Source: JALYTY01 sp964546935 | GTDB lineage: Bacteria > Vulcanimicrobiota > Vulcanimicrobiia > Vulcanimicrobiales > Vulcanimicrobiaceae | Direction: 5' to 3' | Assembly: GCA_964546935.1 (NCBI GenBank) | Contig: CAZJLJ010000098.1 | Span: 1-7,718, forward strand | Length of the DNA stretch: 7,718 nucleotides | Made by a program: the position numbers and the translations under genes | Notes under the pieces: model-generated | The model's input: only the letters and a program-made list of their open reading frames with translations | Told to the model about the DNA's origin: nothing | Databases searched by the model: none | Shown: positions 1 through 6,185 of the stretch, piece by piece | How the letters are laid out: each line of letters opens with the position of its first letter | Position numbering within the stretch: position 1 is the first letter of the stretch

Positions 1-1
1 C

Positions 2-193
2 GTTCCACCGTTCTCGGCTCGAGCATGCGACGACGCTACCGTTGCGATGCCGCTTGAATGGGACGAAATCGAAACGCATGCAAAGAGTCGTTCGAGACGG
101 CCGCCGTCGGAAACGCTTGCTCGCTGGACGATCGTCAACACCGTGGACTATTTGCGCACGCATGGCGATCCATGGAGCAAGCTGCTTACATAG
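2..193 (+). CDS. ligD: C-terminal end of a LigD-type DNA polymerase/primase domain (5' truncated by the window edge)
   Basis: This frame is open from the left edge to a TAG at 191-193 and gives 63 residues. They match the C-terminal end of the archaeo-eukaryotic primase-type polymerase domain of bacterial LigD: a 'PFSARA' segment (usually PYSLRA/PYSMR), then 'ATVAMPLEWDE' (family: TVS.P..W.E), a 'WTIVNTVDYL' helix and a terminal 'GDPWSKLL'. In the family this domain fills gaps and adds ribonucleotides during non-homologous end joining with Ku. Because the protein ends here, the polymerase domain is C-terminal, as in Pseudomonas-type LigD, or it is a stand-alone polymerase; the window cannot show which. 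The active-site aspartates lie upstream of the window. The next gene starts 52 nt downstream with no obvious terminator between them. The family match is from memory of the motif pattern, not from an alignment. Confidence 0.78.
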   Translation, partial: VPPFSARACDDATVAMPLEWDEIETHAKSRSRRPPSETLARWTIVNTVDYLRTHGDPWSKLLT

Positions 194-245
194 CCTTTAC
201 GGCACTCAACTTTAGCGCGAAAAACGGATTCCCGATGCAGTTCAT

Positions 246-1499
246 ATGGCGGCTGCATTGCAACGGCGCGATTTTCGCATGCTTCTCGGCGGACAATTCG
301 TTTCGGATTACGGACGGCAACTTTCCATCTTCGCACTGCCGACGATAGCAATCCTAAGCTTGCATGCTTCGGCAATAACCGTAACCGCAATAAACGGTGT
401 AGAGTGGGCAGTTATCCCGTTGCTTGCGATGGTAGCCGGCGTGTTGATCGATCGCTGGAAACGCCGCCGCACGATGGTGATTGCAAACCTTGTTCGTTTG
501 CTCGCACTCTCGTCGATTCCGGTCGCGGCGCTCTTGCATGTGCTGACGATTCCGCAGCTCTTTTGCACTGCTTTCATCGTTAGTTTGGCTTCGCTGTTCT
601 TCGACACGGCATATCAGCCGTTTCTTGCGTTTCTTGTGGGCCGCGAAGCTTACGCAGAAGGCAACGCACGCATGACGATGAGCTTCTGCATCGCAAGCGC
701 GCTTGGAAACGGTTCGGGCGGCCCGATCGTCCAAATGCTGGGTGCACCGCTGGCGATCGTTGCGAATTTAATGACCTACCTTACCGGGACTATGGCCTTG
801 CTGAGCATTCGCCAACCGGAAATGCGCACCGAAGCCGATAGCGAGCGTTCGTTCCGGCGCGAATTCCGCGAAGGCGCCGCAATCGTGTGGGGCGACCCCT
901 TTCTTCGCGGCCTCGCGTTTACATCGGGGACATTCTACTTCGGCGGCGCACTCGTCGATGCGGTTTTGCCGCTCTACGTTTATCGCTCGCTTCATCAAAC
1001 GCCGTTGTTCTTCGGCGTTATCCTTGCGCTTGCGAGCGCGGGAATCTTCGGCAGCGCAATGGCCACGAAACTGGCGCAGAAACGCGGTGCTCTAACGTTG
1101 GTGCCGTTTGCGATTGCGGCGGTTGCGCTGGGGCATGCGATTTGCACGCTTGCGGTCCTGCCGATTCTCGCGATTCTCGCGGGCCGCACTTTGATCGCGT
1201 GTGCGGCTCCCACCTACGACGTGATGGTGCAGACTATCGCGACCGAGCGCACCGCGGATACTCAGCTCGGCCGGATGAACGCCGCGATGCGTACCATTAC
1301 CAATGCGCCGATTCCCGTCGCGTGCACGTTGGGTGGCGTGTTGAGCGGCGTAGTGGGGTTTCACGGTGCTATGCTCTTCGGAGCGTTGGCTTGCGCCGGA
1401 AGTTTAGGCGTGTTCTTTGCGCTTCGAGCACAAACGGGTAGAAATTCTACGTGCTTGTCCTCGACGACCCAGACTTATGCGATGCGGTCCGCCGCCTAA
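246..1499 (+). CDS. MFS transporter, EntS-like / MFS_3 exporter family
   Basis: A 417-residue inner-membrane protein of normal MFS length, probably a proton-driven exporter. It opens with 'RRDFRMLLGGQFVSDYG', the usual start of the MFS_3 (enterobactin-exporter-like) group. A motif-A-like loop 'GVLIDRWKRR' lies at about 65-74 between TM2 and TM3, and 'FFDTAYQPFLAFLVGRE' sits at about 118-134. A hydrophilic central loop covers about 188-212. In the second half 'LGRMNAAMRTI' (341-351) precedes the last helices. About 12 membrane segments can be made out. The ATG at 246 is the only usual start after an in-frame stop at 213-215; there is no clear Shine-Dalgarno site, nor a convincing promoter in the 52-nt gap upstream. 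It is the first gene of a five-gene overlapping unit and its end overlaps the decarboxylase gene by 49 nt. Export of the cluster's product is an inference from position; the substrate is unknown. Confidence 0.9.
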   Translation: MAAALQRRDFRMLLGGQFVSDYGRQLSIFALPTIAILSLHASAITVTAINGVEWAVIPLLAMVAGVLIDRWKRRRTMVIANLVRLLALSSIPVAALLHVLTIPQLFCTAFIVSLASLFFDTAYQPFLAFLVGREAYAEGNARMTMSFCIASALGNGSGGPIVQMLGAPLAIVANLMTYLTGTMALLSIRQPEMRTEADSERSFRREFREGAAIVWGDPFLRGLAFTSGTFYFGGALVDAVLPLYVYRSLHQTPLFFGVILALASAGIFGSAMATKLAQKRGALTLVPFAIAAVALGHAICTLAVLPILAILAGRTLIACAAPTYDVMVQTIATERTADTQLGRMNAAMRTITNAPIPVACTLGGVLSGVVGFHGAMLFGALACAGSLGVFFALRAQTGRNSTCLSSTTQTYAMRSAA

Positions 1500-2560
1500 C
1501 GATCGACCCGGGGCAATCGCGCCGGTACCGGTTGGATGATGTCCTGCGCCGCAACTTTGCGGCGCTCGCAACCACGGCGCGCCTGCGTTCGCCGCTTCAC
1601 TTTGCCTACAGCGTAAAAACGAATCCCGATGCGGCGTTTGTGAGCGCTGCGCGCGACGCAGGGCTTTACGCCGAAGTGATCAGCCCGCAGGAACTCGCAC
1701 TGGCGCGCGAGTTCGGATTCGGAAACAAGACGATCTACAACGGACCGTGGCCCGCATGGCGCGCCGGCGCGTCGCCCGGAATCGCCTTCGCCGATTCACT
1801 GGAGGCGTTTGCCGGGAACACGCGGCACTTGAACGACACATTACCGGGTTTACGCGTGCGCCCGAGGCACATTCCGTCGCGATTCGGCGTTGCACCCGAC
1901 GAAACAAACGACATCGCTGAAGTAGTACGGCAAAGCGGTTGTGACGCTCTCGGCGTTTCGTTTCACGTTCGCCCTGAAGATTACGGGACGCGATCTTGGC
2001 GAGAGATCGTCGAAGAAGTTCTTGATTTTGCGAGCGAAATCGAACGCGTGACGCGGGCACGCGTCGTGTCTTTCAATATCGGCGGCGGCCGGACACCGCT
2101 CGAATTCGACCGCGGCGTGGCAGGCGGAGATCTTGCGTGGCTCACTCGCGTTACAACGCAAGCGCTGCCTGCGCTGCAAACTCTCTTTGCCGAACCGGGA
2201 CAGGCGGTTGCCACACCGTGCATGGTGCTGGTTACTCCGGTGCTCGAACACCGCAAAAACGAGATCGTCGTAGCCTCCGGCTATCCGGAGGTATCGCAAA
2301 TCCGGACGTACGCGCACCGAGTGCTTGCCGTCTTTGATGACGGTAGCATCGAATTGATGGAGACCGGATACGACCGCATTCTTGGCAGAACTTGCCTCGA
2401 ATACGACATTATTCGCGACAACATCGGATTGCCGCGACGCGCAGAACGGCTCATCGCAATTGTTATTGCCGACGTTGGAGCGTACGACTTTAGTATGGCT
2501 TTTGAGTTCGCTGGTGGTGGGAATAAGGAACGCGATGATTTCGGAGTCCATCGACGCTAG
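1451..2560 (+). CDS. PLP-dependent amino-acid decarboxylase, fold type III (Orn/DAP/Arg decarboxylase family 2)
   Basis: A 369-residue enzyme of the alanine-racemase-like family that includes LysA, ornithine decarboxylase and siderophore-type decarboxylases; members remove the alpha-carboxylate of basic or related amino acids. Visible signatures: the PLP lysine K56 in 'AYSVKTNPD', 'VISPQELALA' (76-85), the ring-stacking His172 in 'SFHVRP', the phosphate-binding Gly run in 'FNIGGGRTP' (208-216), 'EPGQ' (248-251), the substrate-side 'GRTCLEYD' (312-319, with C315 and D319) and Tyr345 in 'GAYDFS'. Two oddities: EPGQ replaces the usual EPGR, whose Arg contacts the PLP phosphate, and only 24 residues follow Tyr345, a short tail for the family. 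The start is a GTG at 1451 inside the MFS gene; a TTG at 1532 is an alternative but would cut into the N-terminal helix. The substrate cannot be assigned; with guanidine-type enzymes downstream, arginine or a modified arginine is a reasonable guess. Confidence 0.88.
   Translation: MLVLDDPDLCDAVRRLTIDPGQSRRYRLDDVLRRNFAALATTARLRSPLHFAYSVKTNPDAAFVSAARDAGLYAEVISPQELALAREFGFGNKTIYNGPWPAWRAGASPGIAFADSLEAFAGNTRHLNDTLPGLRVRPRHIPSRFGVAPDETNDIAEVVRQSGCDALGVSFHVRPEDYGTRSWREIVEEVLDFASEIERVTRARVVSFNIGGGRTPLEFDRGVAGGDLAWLTRVTTQALPALQTLFAEPGQAVATPCMVLVTPVLEHRKNEIVVASGYPEVSQIRTYAHRVLAVFDDGSIELMETGYDRILGRTCLEYDIIRDNIGLPRRAERLIAIVIADVGAYDFSMAFEFAGGGNKERDDFGVHRR
2525..2530 (+). promoter_or_regulatory. Ribosome binding site for the glycosyltransferase gene
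   Basis: AAGGAA ends 4 nt before the ATG at 2535. It lies inside the end of the decarboxylase gene, fixes the glycosyltransferase start within an otherwise longer open frame, and suggests translational coupling to the upstream gene. Confidence 0.6.
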
Positions 2561-3500
2561 TTACATTTTGCCGATACGCGCGAACGGAACGGCGCACGTA
2601 TCGGAACTCTCGACGTACCTCCGTTCCATCCACCGCATGCAGATCATCGTGGTCGATGCTTCAGACGACGCGACCTTTGCCGCGCTTGGCGCGGCACTCC
2701 CGTCATCGATCGAACATGTAAAGCCGGATCCTGACATTGCCGGCGTCAACGGCAAAGTACGCGGAGTGCTCACCGGCTTGCGCTGCGCAATCCATGAGAA
2801 AGTGGTAATCGCGGATGACGACGTGAGGTACGATCCTTGGTCGCTTCGCGCCGTGGTCTCCGCGCTCGACCGCTACGACATCGTGCGCCCGCAGAATTAT
2901 TTTTCGCCGCTCCCGTGGCACGCATTACTCGATAGCTCGCGTACGCTTATCAATCGCGCACTCGACGGCGATTGGCCTGGGACACTTGCATTCAATAGCT
3001 CCTTTGCACCGCGCGGTTACAACCCGGATGCGCTCTTCGAAAATCTCGAATTGGTTCGCACCGTAAAAGCGCGCGGTGGCCGTGAAACCGTGCGTCGCGA
3101 TATCTACGTTCGCCGTTTGCCGCCGACCACTAGACACTACTTTACGCAACGAGTCCGGCAAGCATACGACGAATTTGCGCGTCCTGCCCGGCTTATTGCG
3201 GCGCTCGGCATTCTGCCGCTTTGCATTGCAGCGATAGCGGCGAACAGGCCGGTGGTGCCTTGTGCGATCGCAGCCGGTTCGATGATCGCTGCGACGATCG
3301 GTCTCTTACGTGCAGACGGCTTCCGGTATTTGCCGTGGGCCGCCGTCCTAACGGCGCCGCTGTGGGTTCTCGAACGCGCTATATGTGCGTGGCTTGCGGT
3401 CTACGAACGTTTGCGCTTCGGCGGGGTTCGTTACGCAGGTCGAATCATCAAACACGCTGCGTCCACCCAACGGGAGTTGCGACAGAAATGGGCGGTCTGA
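2535..3500 (+). CDS. Membrane-associated family 2 glycosyltransferase
   Basis: A 321-residue protein with an N-terminal GT-A domain. It starts with 'SYILPIRANG', has a 'IIVVDASDD' strand-loop (37-45) and the metal/nucleotide-sugar motif 'VIADDDVRYD' (91-100, DxD at 94-96). An acidic acceptor/base region 'FENLELVR' (168-175) and a QxxRW-like 'QRVRQAYDEF' (205-214) follow. Two or three hydrophobic segments (about 217-236, 240-258 and 266-288) then anchor it in the membrane, as in processive or lipid-modifying GT2 enzymes such as ceramide-glucosyltransferase-like proteins. The ATG at 2535 is chosen because it follows an AAGGAA Shine-Dalgarno site at 2525-2530 and puts the first GT strand at the N-terminus. 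The frame is open further upstream, but that stretch is decarboxylase code. It overlaps the decarboxylase by 26 nt and the N-hydroxylase by 13 nt. Donor sugar and acceptor are unknown; the acceptor could be a lipid or the cluster product. Confidence 0.82.
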   Translation: MISESIDASYILPIRANGTAHVSELSTYLRSIHRMQIIVVDASDDATFAALGAALPSSIEHVKPDPDIAGVNGKVRGVLTGLRCAIHEKVVIADDDVRYDPWSLRAVVSALDRYDIVRPQNYFSPLPWHALLDSSRTLINRALDGDWPGTLAFNSSFAPRGYNPDALFENLELVRTVKARGGRETVRRDIYVRRLPPTTRHYFTQRVRQAYDEFARPARLIAALGILPLCIAAIAANRPVVPCAIAAGSMIAATIGLLRADGFRYLPWAAVLTAPLWVLERAICAWLAVYERLRFGGVRYAGRIIKHAASTQRELRQKWAV

Positions 3501-4279
3501 ACCCGCTACAATCGGTATCGCTGTATTCGTCGGAGAATCCGTTCTCATCAGAAGAAGCATACCGGTCGAGCAGCTATTCAGCGTACCTCAATGGATCGCT
3601 GATACGGCTGCTCGATTGGCGAGAGCCGTCGGGACAAGCGAAAATGGCGCATCGCGCGTTGCGTGCGTTCATTTTACACGACGCATTTTCGTGCGTCGGT
3701 GCGAAGGGTGCGGTAAACAGCGGTGGTTACCGGTTCGGGTACTACGACGGCTTTCCGACACGCGGCACACATGGACTCGCTCGAGATCTCGCGGCATTCG
3801 CAGCGGAACTCCCGTTCATGAAAGAGCGGTACAAAACGTTTATCGCTGTCTTCAACGATTGCTCTTGGAGCGAAGAAGACTTCGAAGCCAGGCTTTGGCA
3901 GCAGCTGCAAGCGCTGCACAAAGTGGATCGGCGTTATTTCGATTGGAATGAAAACGTTTCGAGCGACCCTGATGATCCCCGCTTTGCGTTCAGTTTCGCG
4001 GGACACCCGTTCTTCGTCGTCGGCATGCATCCACGCGCATCGCGTATATCCCGGCGTTTCGCGTTTCCGGCTTTAGCCTTCAACTCGCACGAGCAGTTCG
4101 GCGAGTTAAAGCAGTCCGGTCACTTCGAACGCATTCAAGCGCTGGTGCGCGAACGCGAAATGGCTTTGCAAGGCTCGCTGAACCCGAACCTTGCCAATTA
4201 CGGCGAAGTCAGCGAGGCGCGCCAGTACTCCGGTAGAGCCGCCGGCACCGAGTGGAAATGCCCGTTTCACAACTCTTGA
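3488..4279 (+). CDS. gntA: GntA/YqcI/YcgG-family heme-dependent N-hydroxylase (guanidine N-oxygenase-like)
   Basis: A 263-residue soluble protein of the YqcI/YcgG family. Characterised relatives, such as the guanitoxin enzyme GntA, are heme-dependent enzymes that hydroxylate a guanidine nitrogen of arginine-type substrates. Family blocks in order: 'FSCVGAKGAV' (67-76) with 'YRFGYYDGF' (81-89); 'SWSEEDFEARLWQQLQALH' (126-144); 'DDPRFAFSFAGHPFFVVGMH' (162-181); 'HPRASRISRRF' (181-191); 'ALAFNSHEQF' (195-204); 'LNPNLANYGEVSEARQYSGR' (231-250); and a C-terminal 'WKCPF' (256-260). The block set looks complete, so the enzyme is probably active. Candidate heme or substrate residues include His181, His201 and Cys258, but I cannot assign the axial ligand. 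The ATG at 3488 lies 11 nt after GGGAG (3472-3476); the longer open frame upstream is glycosyltransferase code. It overlaps DUF1989 by 22 nt. The family call is strong, but identity with the guanitoxin enzyme is not implied: the other guanitoxin genes are absent. Confidence 0.85.
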   Translation: MGGLNPLQSVSLYSSENPFSSEEAYRSSSYSAYLNGSLIRLLDWREPSGQAKMAHRALRAFILHDAFSCVGAKGAVNSGGYRFGYYDGFPTRGTHGLARDLAAFAAELPFMKERYKTFIAVFNDCSWSEEDFEARLWQQLQALHKVDRRYFDWNENVSSDPDDPRFAFSFAGHPFFVVGMHPRASRISRRFAFPALAFNSHEQFGELKQSGHFERIQALVREREMALQGSLNPNLANYGEVSEARQYSGRAAGTEWKCPFHNS

Positions 4280-4842
4280 GGGAACTAGCCCCGCAGACCG
4301 GCACGGCGATCGTACTACGCGCCGGTGAACGTTTACGAATCGTCGATCCGGAGGGGCAACAAGTGGCGGATCTTGCGTTCTTTGCGCTTGCCGATCCACA
4401 CGATTCGTTTTCACCGGGCCGCACGATAGATTACAACGAGCGTCTGATTCCGAAAATCGGGGACGTGTTATATTCGCACCGCAGCACGCCATTGGTCCGC
4501 GTTGTCGCAGATACCGTCGGCGTGCACGACATGCTGCTAACGCCGTGCAGCCGTATTATGTTCGAGCGCCGCGGCGCACCCAATCATCCGAGCTGTCACG
4601 AGAATCTGTACCGCGCACTTGAACCGTTTGGACTGACTTCAGACAATGTTACCGCAACGTTGAACGTCTTCATGGACGTGCGGGTCGAGCGCAATTCGAT
4701 TCGCCTTCATCCGCCGGCCAGCAATGCCGGTGATTCATTTGAAATCGAGGCGCAAATCGATTGCATCGCCGGTATTACGGCTTGTTCGTCGGAATTGACG
4801 AACGCCGGGCGATGCAAACCAATTCAGTTCCGCGCCGGCTAA
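4258..4842 (+). CDS. DUF1989 / urea-carboxylase-associated family protein (carboxyguanidine-deiminase-like)
   Basis: A 194-residue protein of the DUF1989 family (urea-amidolyase-associated proteins, UAAP). Two family members, CgdA and CgdB, form the carboxyguanidine deiminase that works with guanidine carboxylase; others sit in natural-product clusters. Family blocks: 'LRIVDPEGQQVADL' (26-39), a 'DVLYSHRSTPLVRVVADTVG' stretch (69-88), 'VHDMLLTPCS' (89-98, His90/Asp91/Cys97), 'PSCHENLYRAL' (111-121), 'NVFMDV' (136-141), 'GDSFEIEAQID' (158-168), 'TACSS' (174-178) and a terminal 'CKPIQ'. The conserved His and Cys residues are plausible zinc ligands. ATG 4258 is preferred; a GTG at 4252 would add two residues. 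There is no partner UAAP paralogue, no urea/guanidine carboxylase and no permease here, so the guanidine-assimilation role is unlikely. Its direct overlap with the N-hydroxylase gene suggests action on the same or the next intermediate. Its TAA shares bases with the convergent kinase stop. Confidence 0.85.
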   Translation: MPVSQLLRELAPQTGTAIVLRAGERLRIVDPEGQQVADLAFFALADPHDSFSPGRTIDYNERLIPKIGDVLYSHRSTPLVRVVADTVGVHDMLLTPCSRIMFERRGAPNHPSCHENLYRALEPFGLTSDNVTATLNVFMDVRVERNSIRLHPPASNAGDSFEIEAQIDCIAGITACSSELTNAGRCKPIQFRAG

Positions 4843-6185
4843 TTTGTCACGGGGAACCGCATCGTAACGCGTGTACCCTGCTGCGGACCGCTCTCGAGAT
4901 GGATGCTTCCGCCGAGGCGCTCCATGGCGCGTTTGGCGATCGCGAGGCCTAAACCCGAACCCTCGACTTGCGCGCGCGACGTGCCACGGTAAAAACGGTC
5001 GAACGCGTGCTCGACGTCGACCGTCTGCATGCCCGGCCCGCGATCGGTTACCACGATTTGCGGCGTGTCGCCGGCGTGGTGCACGTTCACCTCGACCGGT
5101 GATTCGGGCGCGTAACGCACGGCGTTCTCCACGACGTTTTTGATCGCTTCGTACAACTCGGAGTCGTCGCCAACCACGGTTGCATTGCCGTCGCCTTGAA
5201 ATTGGATTCGTTCACCGGCAAGCGGACGCAATGCATCGACGGCACGCGCCGCGACCGAATTCAGATCGATGCGCTCGCGTGACGGCTCGGGTTCGCGTTC
5301 CATGCGTGCCAGAAGGATCAGTTTCTCGATGATGGTTCGCATCTTGCGCGATTCATCGAGCATCGTTTCATGCACGCGCCGCACCGCTTCGGAGTCTTGC
5401 ACCACGCCTTGCCGCAACGCATCGAGGTAACCCATGAAGATCGTCAGCGGCGTGCGCAACTCGTGTCCGGCGTCGGCGATAAATTGGCGCATTTCGGCCG
5501 ACTGACGCCGTTGCTCGGCGGTGGCGGCGTTCAACCGGTAAGCGACGTCGTTGTAGGCAGCCGTCAAGTCGTAAAGGCCCGTCCCGTATTCCAACAACAG
5601 CTTCGGCGTAAAGTCGCCTTCGGCGATTCCATGCAACGCATCGGTCACGTCCGCGAGGGGTGAAATTGCGCGGCGCGTAATGGCTCGCCCAACAAGCCAA
5701 GCTATGAGGACGCATAACACACCGATCGGCCCGATGATCAACCAGTAGCGAGTTATCCATCGTCCGAACGCGTCGAAGTCGGGCTGCAAAACAATCGATC
5801 CGCCGTTTACATGCAGAACACGGCGGTGAACGTTCATCAGTTCTGCAACGCCGCGGCCGAGGCTATTCGGATGTTCGTTATACGTCCCGGCTAGCCGGTG
5901 ACGATTGTTGTCGTAAATACCGATGCGTATGCGCGAGTGCGATTCGTCGCTTGCCAGGATGGACGCATATTGCGTAAGTGTTTTGTGCTGAGATTCGTAG
6001 TACGCAACGCGTTGCATCACTCGCGCGCTGGCGGTTTCAAGACTGTCGTTCAGCGTGCTCGCGTAATTAACGAACGCCACCATCGACGATGCGCCCGCTA
6101 CCACCGCGATCAAAGCGACCGCCAGAATTACATAGCCGGCGGTTAGCCTGTTCGCAAACTCGCGAAAGCGGCGTTCAGTCGGCAC
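4839..6185 (-). CDS. Two-component sensor histidine kinase (HAMP-HisKA-HATPase)
   Basis: A 448-residue membrane kinase. TM1 at about 17-39, a periplasmic sensor region of about 107 residues (40-146) of unknown fold, TM2 at about 147-166, a HAMP linker (about 167-222), and the phospho-acceptor H241 in the H-box 'FIADAGHELRTPLT'. The HATPase domain has an N-box 'NVVENAVRYAP' (350-360), G1 'DRGPGM' (381-386), F-box 'FDRFYR' (395-400) and G2 'GSGLGLAI' (409-416). All catalytic boxes are intact. It should autophosphorylate H241 and pass the phosphate to the response regulator encoded just upstream. The start is GTG (complement of 6183-6185), overlapping the regulator's stop by 11 nt, so the two are translationally coupled. 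The sensor domain has no motif I recognise, so the signal is unknown. Its gene converges on the DUF1989 gene with a 4-nt overlap at the stops. Confidence 0.95.
   Translation of the reverse strand: MPTERRFREFANRLTAGYVILAVALIAVVAGASSMVAFVNYASTLNDSLETASARVMQRVAYYESQHKTLTQYASILASDESHSRIRIGIYDNNRHRLAGTYNEHPNSLGRGVAELMNVHRRVLHVNGGSIVLQPDFDAFGRWITRYWLIIGPIGVLCVLIAWLVGRAITRRAISPLADVTDALHGIAEGDFTPKLLLEYGTGLYDLTAAYNDVAYRLNAATAEQRRQSAEMRQFIADAGHELRTPLTIFMGYLDALRQGVVQDSEAVRRVHETMLDESRKMRTIIEKLILLARMEREPEPSRERIDLNSVAARAVDALRPLAGERIQFQGDGNATVVGDDSELYEAIKNVVENAVRYAPESPVEVNVHHAGDTPQIVVTDRGPGMQTVDVEHAFDRFYRGTSRAQVEGSGLGLAIAKRAMERLGGSIHLESGPQQGTRVTMRFPVTN

Noticed and set aside
58..348. A 96-codon plus-strand frame with an ATG near the left edge.
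   Set aside because: It straddles the end of the LigD-like frame and the start of the MFS gene, both of which have family motifs; its own translation has none.
1162..1179. Tandem 9-nt duplication (CGATTCTCG twice).
   Set aside because: It encodes an Ile-Leu-Ala repeat inside a membrane helix of the MFS protein; only two copies, so ordinary low complexity.
1438..1450. GTAGAAATTCTAC palindrome immediately before the decarboxylase GTG start.
   Set aside because: It is inside MFS code; as RNA it gives only a weak 4-bp stem. No support for a regulatory role.
2274..2291. Perfect 7-bp inverted repeat CCTCCGG/CCGGAGG with a 4-nt loop.
   Set aside because: It lies in the middle of the decarboxylase gene, codes for plausible protein, and has no following T-run. 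Most likely chance.
2382..2534. Longer N-terminus for the glycosyltransferase from an upstream start.
   Set aside because: It would be translated over the decarboxylase's conserved C-terminal motifs, adds no GT-like sequence, and the ATG at 2535 has a good ribosome site.
1850..2551. A 233-codon open frame on the minus strand.
   Set aside because: It is antisense to the decarboxylase, has no recognisable motifs and has a composition typical of a shadow frame.
3221..3487. Longer N-terminus for the N-hydroxylase.
   Set aside because: This part is out-of-frame glycosyltransferase membrane code; the family-like sequence begins after the ATG at 3488.
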